From CAIOJG01 sp964477455 (GTDB lineage: Bacteria > Patescibacteriota > Patescibacteriia > Magasanikbacterales > GWA2-37-8): a stretch of DNA of 7,405 nucleotides. Both the position numbers and the translations under genes were made by a program. The stretch lies in the NCBI GenBank assembly GCA_964477455.1, contig CAYZHG010000069.1, positions 1-7,405 of the forward strand, in the 5' to 3' direction. A model generated the notes under the pieces. That model did no database searches. It had not been told where the DNA came from and saw only the letters and a list, made by a program, of their open reading frames with translations. Shown here piece after piece: positions 1-5,369 of this stretch. How positions within the stretch are numbered: the first letter of the stretch is position 1; every line of letters begins with the position of its first letter.

Positions 1-308
1 TTCGATGTTTCAGGTGACAATTGATCGTTGTCTAATTCATCCGGTTTTTTTGGTTCAAATTTTTCATCTGGCTCTGTAACCGTGCTAGGTGTTTTGGTCC
101 TCGATGGTTTTTCGTTGAGTTCGACATTATCATTGCCAGCAGGAGTAGCTTCAAAATCCAGCTCAATTTTATTTCCCTTGAAACTTGCCACATCTGCACC
201 TTTAGACCCAGTAACTTTATTAACCTTAATTTCAACATTATCATTGGCCGCAGGGCCTTTGAGTGGTTCTTCTTCAATAGGTTGTTGTTTTCTGGCGGTC
301 GAGGCCAT
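1..308 (-). CDS. N-terminal part of an unrecognised low-complexity protein (runs off the left edge)
   Basis: An open frame starts at the ATG whose first base is 308 and stays open to the window edge, giving 102 visible codons. It is the only Met in the visible part, and an in-frame TAA (320-318) lies just upstream, so the start is fixed. The protein begins MASTARKQQPIEEE and is rich in Lys, Glu, Asp, Asn, Pro and Thr, with almost no hydrophobic runs. That suggests a disordered or linker-like N terminus; no signal peptide or membrane segment is visible. The block NDNVE occurs twice, at residues 22-26 and 59-63, each preceded by a small-residue pair and followed by Ile or Leu, a hint of a degenerate repeat. 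The gene starts 5 nt after the clpC stop on the same strand, so the two are probably co-transcribed and perhaps translationally coupled, since no good ribosome binding site is seen. I do not recognise the family and assign no function. Confidence 0.7.
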   Translation of the reverse strand, partial: MASTARKQQPIEEEPLKGPAANDNVEIKVNKVTGSKGADVASFKGNKIELDFEATPAGNDNVELNEKPSRTKTPSTVTEPDEKFEPKKPDELDNDQLSPETS

Positions 309-313
309 AGGTA

Positions 314-2830
314 TTATTTAACAAGCAATTTTTTATCGGCAATATCTAGTGTGTAAAGTTTTTTATTTTTTTTATTTAAAATTATTTCTGCCATTAATTT
401 TTCAATCTCTGTACGTAATTGGCGACGGATTGTTCTGGCGTTCGCATTCACAGTTGGTAGGGAGTCAATATAGGCCGATAATGTTTTTTCCTTTGCTTCT
501 AATTTGGTATGGTATTGAGTCAATCGTTCGTTGAATTTAATGATTTCTAGTTCAGCAATTTTCGCTAGATCGCCAATTGCCAATGAATTGAATAAACAAA
601 CTTTATCCAGGCGGTTGATTAATTCTGGAGAAAAATACTCTTTCAATTTTTCATTTATTTTCTTATCGTAAATTTCAGCTTGAGAAGAACTTCCACCAAA
701 GCCAAAATCAACACGTTTGGCATCTTGAGCGCCAAGTGAAGTTGTTAATATTATTATAGCATGTTTTAAAGAAATTTTCCTGCCTGTCGAGTCGGTAATT
801 TCTCCGTTTTCTAAAATTTGTAATAATAGTTTGGTGACGTCTTTGTGAGCTTTATCAATTTCATCAAAAAGCACTACACAGTGAGGGTTGTTTTTTATTT
901 TATCGGTAAAGTTATTGCTTTCTTTATAACCAATATAGCCAGCAGGAGAGCCGAGTAGTTTGGATACGCCAAAACTTTCATTAAACTCACTCATGTCTAG
1001 TTTGATAAGCGAATCTTTATTTGGATAAAGAGTGTTGGCGATAGTTTTGGCAAGTTCGGTCTTGCCCATACCGCTTTGACCGACAAACATAAATGAAGCC
1101 AACGGTCTTTCTGGATGATTCAAGCCTAATCTAGCGCGATTGATAATTTCGGCAACCTTGTGTACCACGCTGTCTTGTCCAATCACAGAAGTTTTTAATT
1201 TTCCTTCTAAATCCATCAGCTCATTTTTTTCTTCCATTATCAATTCACTAGGTTTGGAGCCGATAATTTTAGCAATTTGTTCAAGTACATCTCGGTCATT
1301 AATTTCGCCCAAGAATTTAGTCTTTTTTTCCTTGGCAATTTTATTTTCTGCCTCAATTTCTAATCGCAATTTTTCTTCTTGATTTTTTAACTTAACCGCC
1401 TCGTTGAATTTATCCGAAAGTGCCGCCGCTTCTTTGGCGGAAATAGTTTTTTCTAATTTTTGTTTGAGGCGTTCGATTTTTCCAATCCAAGAAGAATTTT
1501 TTGAATTGATTCTTTTGGCGGCAGCGGTTTCATCCAACAAATCTATGGCTTTATCCGGCAAAAATTTATTGGTAATATAGCGTTGAGACAATCGAACAGC
1601 CGCTTCAACTGCCGATTTATTAATTTTAATACTATGAAAAACTTCGTAATTTGTTTTGATACCTTCCAAAATTTGAATAGAATCCTCAGGGGTTGGTTCT
1701 TTGACAAAGATAGGTTGAAAGCGACGTTCTAGAGCAGAATCACTTTCGATATGTTTTTTGAATTCATTTAAAGTAGTCGAACCAATACAGCGAATTTGAC
1801 CACGAGCCAACGCTGGTTTTAAAATATTGGCGGCATCCATGGTGCCTTGGTTGCTACCGGCGCCCACAATATTGTGGAGTTCATCAATAAATAAAATAAT
1901 ATTTGGATTGGCCGCGACATCGTCTATGACTTGGTGAAGACGACCTTCGAATTCGCCACGATAAATAGTGCCAGCGATCAAAAGACCCATGTCGAGAGCG
2001 TAGATTTTTTTGTTTAACAAAAGATCCGGTACTTTGTTTTGCAAAATTCGTTTGGCTAATCCTTCTACGATGGCGGTTTTTCCTACACCTGGTTCACCAA
2101 GTAAGACTGGATTGTTTTTTGTACGTCGACAAAGAATTTGAATCAAGCGTTCTATTTCATGTTCACGTCCAATAATTGGGTCAATATTTTTTTGTAATTC
2201 GGGGTTGGTTAAATTGGTTGCAAAAAAATCCAAGGCTGTTTCCTTTTTACCTGTGCGTTTATTTATTTTTGGTGCACGAGCTGGTGCTGGCGAATCATTG
2301 TGATCGGAACCAAACATGTTGTCTTGTATTTTTTCCACTGCTTCCATGACCTCAGTTATTTGTGGGAATTGTGAAGCGTTGGTAAGAACCGTGTTCAATT
2401 GTTTGTTCATGTCGGTTAAGGCAACATTGTTCTGTTTTAAAGCCAAATTTATTGTAGGGTTATTTAAATCAATAATGGCTTTAAGTAAATGTTCCGTACC
2501 AATATAATTGTGTCCTTGTTCTTGGGCAATGGCCATTGATTTTTCCATAGCCATTTTAGAGTCTGATGACATCGGTGACATTTCTAGCTCTGTAGTTCCA
2601 GCTGCTTTCTTTTTGGTTGCGGTTGGTAATTCCAAAATTATCTTTTCAATATTTTTTAGATCAAATTTAAGGCGGTTCAAAATCTCAGAGGCGACAGAGC
2701 CTTTTTGATTTTGTAAAATAAATAACAAATGGATTGGTTCCACTTCTTTGTTTTCTAGCTTGGTAGCGAGTTGAATGCTTTTGCTGAGGACGTCTTTGAG
2801 ATGGGTAGAAAATCTATCTAATATGGACAT
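314..2830 (-). CDS. clpC: ATP-dependent Clp protease ATP-binding subunit ClpC (AAA+ unfoldase)
   Basis: This 838-aa Hsp100 protein unfolds proteins and probably feeds them to ClpP in the cytoplasm. Visible in order: a Clp N domain (about 1-150, two similar helical repeats); a linker (about 150-200); AAA+ module 1 with Walker A GEPGVGKT (245-252), Walker B IILFIDE (311-317) and arginine fingers RR (369-370); a short middle region (about 445-510) with a UVR-like stretch near 472-492; and AAA+ module 2 with Walker A GQSGMGKT (584-591), Walker B VVLFDE (652-657), pore loop GYIG (630-633), NRLD arginine finger (R740) and sensor-2 Arg (R799). The short middle region and UVR motif favour ClpC over ClpB. 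FGF (709-711) sits where the ClpP-docking tripeptide of ClpC lies. Oddities: the sensor-1 Asn of module 2 is Ser (TTS, S698), and the first pore loop reads GTIY rather than the usual GTKY. An AAGG ribosome binding site lies about 8 nt before the ATG. It heads an operon with the partial gene at the left edge. Confidence 0.95.
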   Translation of the reverse strand: MSILDRFSTHLKDVLSKSIQLATKLENKEVEPIHLLFILQNQKGSVASEILNRLKFDLKNIEKIILELPTATKKKAAGTTELEMSPMSSDSKMAMEKSMAIAQEQGHNYIGTEHLLKAIIDLNNPTINLALKQNNVALTDMNKQLNTVLTNASQFPQITEVMEAVEKIQDNMFGSDHNDSPAPARAPKINKRTGKKETALDFFATNLTNPELQKNIDPIIGREHEIERLIQILCRRTKNNPVLLGEPGVGKTAIVEGLAKRILQNKVPDLLLNKKIYALDMGLLIAGTIYRGEFEGRLHQVIDDVAANPNIILFIDELHNIVGAGSNQGTMDAANILKPALARGQIRCIGSTTLNEFKKHIESDSALERRFQPIFVKEPTPEDSIQILEGIKTNYEVFHSIKINKSAVEAAVRLSQRYITNKFLPDKAIDLLDETAAAKRINSKNSSWIGKIERLKQKLEKTISAKEAAALSDKFNEAVKLKNQEEKLRLEIEAENKIAKEKKTKFLGEINDRDVLEQIAKIIGSKPSELIMEEKNELMDLEGKLKTSVIGQDSVVHKVAEIINRARLGLNHPERPLASFMFVGQSGMGKTELAKTIANTLYPNKDSLIKLDMSEFNESFGVSKLLGSPAGYIGYKESNNFTDKIKNNPHCVVLFDEIDKAHKDVTKLLLQILENGEITDSTGRKISLKHAIIILTTSLGAQDAKRVDFGFGGSSSQAEIYDKKINEKLKEYFSPELINRLDKVCLFNSLAIGDLAKIAELEIIKFNERLTQYHTKLEAKEKTLSAYIDSLPTVNANARTIRRQLRTEIEKLMAEIILNKKNKKLYTLDIADKKLLVK

Positions 2831-2845
2831 AAAAACCTTATTAAG

Positions 2846-2874
2846 TTGCTTTAAGAATAAGGATATTATATAAT
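2846..2874 (+). promoter_or_regulatory. Possible promoter of the phosphohexomutase gene, sharing a palindromic -10 with clpC
   Basis: TTGCTT (2846-2851), a 17-nt spacer and TATAAT (2869-2874) form a good sigma70-type promoter. The sequence ATTATATAAT (2865-2874) is a perfect palindrome, so it can act as -10 in either direction. If this promoter is used, transcription would start near 2881, downstream of the first ATG (2873). Translation would then have to begin at the second ATG (2903). Confidence 0.35.
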
Positions 2875-2893
2875 GAAAGAGCTTAATTTACAA
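2865..2893 (-). promoter_or_regulatory. Probable clpC promoter
   Basis: Read on the minus strand, TTGTAA (2893-2888) is followed after 17 nt by TATAAT (2870-2865). Transcription would start near 2858, leaving a leader of about 28 nt that contains the AAGG ribosome binding site of clpC. The -10 box overlaps the one proposed for the divergent gene. It rests on consensus match and spacing only. Confidence 0.5.
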
Positions 2894-4270
2894 GCTAATA
2901 ATATGATTGATTTATTTCCAAAACAGGTGTTCAAAGCTTATGATATTCGTGGTTTGATAGAAGGGGAATTGAGTGTCGATTTGGCCTATCGAATTGGACG
3001 GGCATATGGGGTGTTATTACATGGATTATTTAAAGATTTAGATAATAAAAGTGTGGTAGTGGGTCAAGATATGCGAAAGAGTAGCCCTCAATATGCTAGT
3101 GAGGTGATAAGAGGGTTAAACGATGAAGGTCTAAATGTGACGGATGTTGGTTTGGTCAGTACGCCGTTGTTTAATTTTGCCTGTACGAATTATCCTGAAC
3201 ATGCCGCCGGCATTATGGTGACAGCTAGTCACAACCCAGCCGAATACAACGGTTTTAAGATGACTTTGCGTGATGGCACACCGATTGGTAGAGATAATGG
3301 AATGAGCACAATTCGAGATTTGGCGGAAAATAATGAATGGAAACAACCGATGACAGGTACGGTAGCAAACAAAGAAGTTTTGCAGGATTATCTCAACAAA
3401 ATACTTACCTTAGTAAAACCAGAAGAAATAAAACCTTTAAAAATTGTGATTGATGCTGGCAATGGTATGGCGGCAGTGACATTTGTAGAACTGCTAAAGA
3501 GATTGCCGGTGCAGGCGGAGTATTTATTTTTAGAACCAGATGGAAATTTTCCAAACCATGAAGCCAATCCGTTAAAAATTGAAACACTAACGACATTACA
3601 AGAAAAAGTAAAAGAAGTTGGCGCGGACTTTGGCTTTGCTTTGGATGGAGATGCGGATAGATTGGGTTTGGTAGATGAAAATGGAAAAGTAGTGGAGGCT
3701 TCATTTGTGGGAGCTTTGATTGGCTTGGAAGTTTTGCGAGTCAATCCAGGAATTTATATGTTGTATGATTTACGCAGTAGTAAAATTGTACGTGATGTCT
3801 GGGAGGAGCAGGGTGCTAAGACCGGAATGTGTCCAGTGGGTCATGCTTTGATAAAAAAGATGATGAAAGAAGTAAACGCTTTTTTTACTAGCGAATTATC
3901 TTTGCATATGTATTTTCATGAAATGCATGATGTAGAATCTACTGATTTAGCTTTATTATTATTTTTGAAATTAGTTTCAAGTACTGGTAAAAAAATGAGT
4001 GAATTGACTGATCCTTTAAATAAATATTTTCATTCGGGTGAAATCAATTTCCATGTTGAAAATAAGGATTTAATTTTGGCCAATTTAAGAGAAAAATATG
4101 CAGATGGGAAAACAGTGAAATTGGATGGGTTTTATGTCGAATATCCAACTTGGTGGTTCAATGTGCGTGGTAGTAATACGGAGCCTGTATTACGTCTAAA
4201 TTTAGAAGCTAATACCAAAAGTGAAATGGAAGAAAAATTGGCAGAGGTTAAAAAAATTATTGAGCAATAA
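2873..4270 (+). CDS. Phosphomannomutase/phosphoglucomutase (alpha-D-phosphohexomutase family)
   Basis: This enzyme interconverts hexose 6-phosphate and hexose 1-phosphate through a phosphoserine, supplying sugar phosphates for nucleotide sugars and surface polysaccharides. The 465-aa length is normal for the family. Visible: N-terminal FKAYDIRG (20-27); the active-site loop TASHNP with phosphoserine S119 (117-122); the metal-binding loop DGDADR (258-263); and the phosphate-binding loop RGSNTEP (432-438). The sugar-specificity loop, usually GExSGH, reads SELSLH (340-345), so both Gly are replaced while Glu and Ser remain; whether it prefers mannose or glucose cannot be told. The annotated start has AAGGA (2859-2863) 9 nt upstream. 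The second ATG (codon 11, 2903) lacks a ribosome binding site, but it would give a more typical N terminus and would suit the promoter whose -10 overlaps the first ATG. The gene is divergent from clpC, and a terminator follows 26 nt after the stop. Confidence 0.93.
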   Translation: MKELNLQANNMIDLFPKQVFKAYDIRGLIEGELSVDLAYRIGRAYGVLLHGLFKDLDNKSVVVGQDMRKSSPQYASEVIRGLNDEGLNVTDVGLVSTPLFNFACTNYPEHAAGIMVTASHNPAEYNGFKMTLRDGTPIGRDNGMSTIRDLAENNEWKQPMTGTVANKEVLQDYLNKILTLVKPEEIKPLKIVIDAGNGMAAVTFVELLKRLPVQAEYLFLEPDGNFPNHEANPLKIETLTTLQEKVKEVGADFGFALDGDADRLGLVDENGKVVEASFVGALIGLEVLRVNPGIYMLYDLRSSKIVRDVWEEQGAKTGMCPVGHALIKKMMKEVNAFFTSELSLHMYFHEMHDVESTDLALLLFLKLVSSTGKKMSELTDPLNKYFHSGEINFHVENKDLILANLREKYADGKTVKLDGFYVEYPTWWFNVRGSNTEPVLRLNLEANTKSEMEEKLAEVKKIIEQ

Positions 4271-4296
4271 AAATTAATATTATTGATAATAAAAAG

Positions 4297-4332
4297 ATAC
4301 AGCCCAATTGCAATTGCTGGCTGTATTTTTTT
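4297..4332 (+). terminator. Intrinsic terminator of the phosphohexomutase gene
   Basis: ATACAGCC (4297-4304) pairs with GGCTGTAT (4319-4326), followed by a run of seven T (4326-4332). The loop contains CAATTG twice, so the stem can extend inward past a two-base bulge. It lies 26 nt after the stop codon. Confidence 0.88.
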
Positions 4333-4339
4333 ATCCACA
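4331..4339 (+). promoter_or_regulatory. Single DnaA-box-like sequence
   Basis: TTATCCACA matches the strong Escherichia coli DnaA box exactly. It stands alone: no second box, AT-rich unwinding element or dnaA/dnaN gene is visible, so it is not an origin. It could be a DnaA titration or regulatory site near the trpR promoter, or chance. Confidence 0.25.
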
Positions 4340-4346
4340 GGCAAAC

Positions 4347-4373
4347 TTGACAAAGTTTAATTAGTGTTATACT
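4347..4373 (+). promoter_or_regulatory. Promoter of trpR and its attenuated transcript
   Basis: A perfect -35 TTGACA (4347-4352) is followed after 15 nt by TATACT (4368-4373). TG one base before the -10 (4365-4366) makes it an extended -10, which can compensate for the short spacer. Transcription would start near 4380, giving a leader of about 28 nt before the trpR ATG. Confidence 0.7.
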
Positions 4374-4391
4374 GTATCGGTACAGCAGAAC
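4366..4391. promoter_or_regulatory. Probable TrpR operator overlapping the -10 and start site
   Basis: Two 11-bp arms (4366-4376 and 4381-4391) around TCGG match as an inverted repeat at 9 of 11 positions. The inner CTGTA/TACAG arms are perfect. The palindrome covers the -10 and the expected transcription start of the TrpR-type gene, where a bound repressor would block RNA polymerase, as in TrpR autoregulation. The half-site differs from the Escherichia coli trp operator (CTAG-containing), so the match rests on symmetry and position. Confidence 0.6.
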
Positions 4392-4407
4392 AAAATAATA
4401 TCCGAAT

Positions 4408-4680
4408 ATGAAGAATATATATAAGCAAGAATTTTTATCAATCTTACTTAATATAAAAAATCAAAAATTACTAAACGCTTTCATGTTGGATGTTTTAACA
4501 CCACAGGAATACGAAGAAATAGTAAAACGATGGCAAATTGTAAAACAGCTTAATGATGGGATTACTCAGCGAAAAATTGCCAAGAATTTAAAAATAAGTT
4601 TATCCAAAATTTCTCGTGGTTCGCGAATGTTGTTAAATAGTAAAGGTGGTTTCAATGAGATTTTGAGAAATAAAAAATAA
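4408..4680 (+). CDS. trpR: TrpR-type tryptophan-responsive repressor
   Basis: This 90-aa all-helical protein of the TrpR/YerC superfamily probably dimerises, binds L-tryptophan and represses from an operator. The core reads LTPQEYEEIVKRWQIV (30-45), followed by a helix-turn-helix (about 53-77) ending in ISRGSRMLL. Aligned by eye to Escherichia coli TrpR, the residues that sandwich the indole ring are kept (Arg54 as R41, Arg84 as R70), as are Thr44 (T31) and Gly85 (G71); Ser88 becomes M74. The RGS after the recognition helix favours TrpR over the YerC/YecD branch. The length is near the short chlamydial TrpR rather than the 108-aa enterobacterial one. No ribosome binding site precedes the ATG. 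Upstream lie a strong promoter and a palindrome placed for autorepression; one base downstream begins a leader peptide with two Trp codons. That context strongly supports a role in tryptophan sensing. No trp biosynthetic gene is in view. Confidence 0.8.
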   Translation: MKNIYKQEFLSILLNIKNQKLLNAFMLDVLTPQEYEEIVKRWQIVKQLNDGITQRKIAKNLKISLSKISRGSRMLLNSKGGFNEILRNKK

Positions 4681-4681
4681 T

Positions 4682-4744
4682 ATGAAAAATTTGATTAAAA
4701 ATAATAATTTGTTATCTTGGTGGGCTAAAGAATTTCTCGTTTAG
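4682..4744 (+). CDS. trpL: trp leader peptide with tandem Trp codons
   Basis: A 20-codon frame begins one base after the trpR stop and ends in TAG (4742-4744). It starts MKNLIKNNN, and codons 13-14 are both TGG (4718-4723), with six codons following. Two adjacent Trp codons in so short a peptide, directly behind a TrpR-type gene and before a terminator, are the mark of a tryptophan attenuator leader. No ribosome binding site is seen; ribosomes finishing trpR could reinitiate here. The peptide itself probably has no function beyond translation timing. The best-known parallel in gene order is the chlamydial trpR-trpL-trpBA operon, whose leader also lies between the repressor and the structural genes. 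Confidence 0.8.
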   Translation: MKNLIKNNNLLSWWAKEFLV

Positions 4745-4804
4745 CCAGAGTTCTTGCGTTCAAAAATAATGATGCAAACCCTTTTGGCAAACGAGAGGGT
4801 TTTT
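4718..4804 (+). promoter_or_regulatory. Tryptophan transcription attenuator (1:2, 2:3 and 3:4 pairings)
   Basis: Region 1 (4723-4729, GGCTAAA) begins at the last base of the second Trp codon and pairs perfectly with TTTAGCC (4740-4746). Region 2 (4736-4746) also pairs with 4786-4795: ten base pairs with one bulged A at 4743. That segment lies in the loop and inner arm of the terminator hairpin. A ribosome stalled at the Trp codons would mask region 1 and free region 2 for the antiterminator. A ribosome at the stop codon (4742) would cover region 2 and let the terminator form. Unlike the classic case, the antiterminator takes the loop and 3' arm of the terminator rather than its 5' arm. Confidence 0.75.
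4776..4804 (+). terminator. Terminator hairpin of the trp attenuator
   Basis: The 5' arm 4776-4786 and 3' arm 4792-4802 form an 11-bp stem (AAACCCT/AGGGTTT outside, then four pairs including two G-T wobbles) around the loop GCAAA (4787-4791). It ends in T4800-4804. Confidence 0.82.
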
Positions 4805-4810
4805 AAATAT
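4800..4810. repeat. Left copy of an 11-bp direct repeat bounding the island
   Basis: TTTTTAAATAT occurs here, at the end of the attenuator terminator, and again at 5768-5778 just upstream of the deacylase gene. The two copies bracket the GC-richer small-gene island. The repeat is AT-rich, so chance is possible. Confidence 0.4.
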
Positions 4811-4989
4811 CCCAAACTTTGGAAGCTTCGGACGAAGATCTTTCAGAGCGATGCATTTAGGGATATTTGTCATCGTTTCTAAAAGATCTTCATTCGAGCC
4901 TTCCAAATTGGAAGGCTTTTGCGTTAGTGATTATCCAAAAGCACGGTGTGCTCTCGGATATAACTAGTCAGTTCTTTTGGAGGCGTGTC
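4805..4989 (+). promoter_or_regulatory. Structured leader before the 69-aa gene (second attenuator or riboswitch candidate)
   Basis: This 185-base stretch is packed with competing helices. AAATATCCC (4805-4813) pairs perfectly with GGGATATTT (4860-4868). The 18-base arm 4829-4846 pairs with 4879-4896 with three mismatches (core GAAGATCTTT/AAAGATCTTC). These two helices interleave, as in a pseudoknot, or are alternatives. TTTGGAAG (4818-4825) can pair perfectly with CTTCCAAA (4900-4907), which includes part of the 5' arm of the following terminator and so could act as an antiterminator. A small GCAC/GTGC hairpin (4941-4951) follows. No known riboswitch class is recognised; in particular there is no T-box consensus (AGGGTGGNACCGCG). 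Confidence 0.5.
4897..4920 (+). terminator. Intrinsic terminator in the leader of the 69-aa gene
   Basis: AGCCTTCC (4897-4904) pairs perfectly with GGAAGGCT (4910-4917) across a 5-base loop, followed by T4917-4920. The T run is short. It lies 69 nt before the gene's ATG, so it could gate transcription into that gene. Confidence 0.65.
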
Positions 4990-5199
4990 ATGACGAGTGA
5001 AGTTGATCTCGAAATGCGTAGGCATTTTGAAAGAAAGCTTAGAATGATCAGGGCTCTAGCACGACAGGCGAATGACGGGGTGTATGGTTCTGAGCCAGAA
5101 CTGCTTACAGCAGCTCTTCAGGCCATCATCGACGATTCATTCGAAGAATTGCCTATCGAGCCCGACCCCTCAGCGTTTAAGGATTTTGGTAGTTGGTAA
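4990..5199 (+). CDS. Small orphan protein, 69 aa (cassette gene 1)
   Basis: The start was chosen at ATG 4990 because GGAGG (4979-4983) lies 6 nt upstream. The same frame is open back to a TTG at 4867, but that stretch is made of hairpins and a terminator, so it is unlikely to be coding. The 69-aa protein begins MTSEVDLEMRRHFERK. Its first half is basic and helical in pattern (residues 5-27, many Arg), the middle (35-50) looks like an amphipathic helix, and the C terminus (51-69) is acidic and Pro-rich. No signal peptide, membrane segment or known motif is visible. Composition and ribosome binding site differ from the flanking resident genes, suggesting transfer. The repeated structured element begins 53 nt after the stop. 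I do not recognise the family. A small DNA- or protein-binding role is conceivable but unsupported. Confidence 0.65.
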   Translation: MTSEVDLEMRRHFERKLRMIRALARQANDGVYGSEPELLTAALQAIIDDSFEELPIEPDPSAFKDFGSW

Positions 5200-5252
5200 T
5201 ATGTCTTCATTGACACAAATCAACCAAATTCCTTGTTAGTAGCGTTTGAGAT

Positions 5253-5341
5253 GTGCCAAACCTCGCACTCTCCGCACCGCTAGCCGTCGGTAAAAACGGC
5301 TATCCCCTTTTGTTGTGATATAAACTATGACAATAAAGGGG
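5253..5341 (+). repeat. Structured element, copy 1 (hairpin, H-type pseudoknot, long hairpin)
   Basis: Three parts lie in a row. (1) GTGC (5253-5256) pairs with GCAC (5265-5268) around an 8-nt loop. (2) A pseudoknot: ACCG (5276-5279) pairs with CGGT (5288-5291), and AGCCGT (5282-5287) pairs with ACGGCT (5296-5301), in the order a-b-a'-b' with connecting loops of 2 and 4 nt. (3) A long imperfect hairpin with arms 5304-5320 and 5326-5341, a 5-nt loop, one bulge and one mismatch. Copy 2 at 5656-5738 has the same layout. The pseudoknot is identical in both except for the 4-nt loop. The long hairpin keeps its shape but not its sequence, which argues for selection on structure. It follows cassette gene 1 and could be a 3' UTR structure, a small RNA or a recombination site. 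Confidence 0.75.
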
Positions 5342-5369
5342 GGGGGTCTTCAGATGAAGTTTCTCGCAC

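Noticed and set aside
28..321. 97-codon plus-strand frame at the left edge
   Set aside because: It is the antisense shadow of the partial gene that follows clpC; Ser/Leu-rich with no ribosome binding site.
3388..3744. Minus-strand frames (118 and 99 aa) inside the phosphohexomutase gene
   Set aside because: Antisense shadows of a well-conserved coding region with intact catalytic motifs.
4331..4407. Replication origin at the DnaA box
   Set aside because: Only one box, and no unwinding element or replication gene nearby.
4681..4920. Trp T-box riboswitch
   Set aside because: No AGGGTGGNACCGCG antiterminator consensus or AG-bulge specifier stem is found; the tandem Trp codons support a leader-peptide mechanism instead.
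4867..5199. Longer version of cassette gene 1 from a TTG start (110 aa)
   Set aside because: The extra 41 codons cover a terminator and other stems; ATG 4990 has a well-placed GGAGG.
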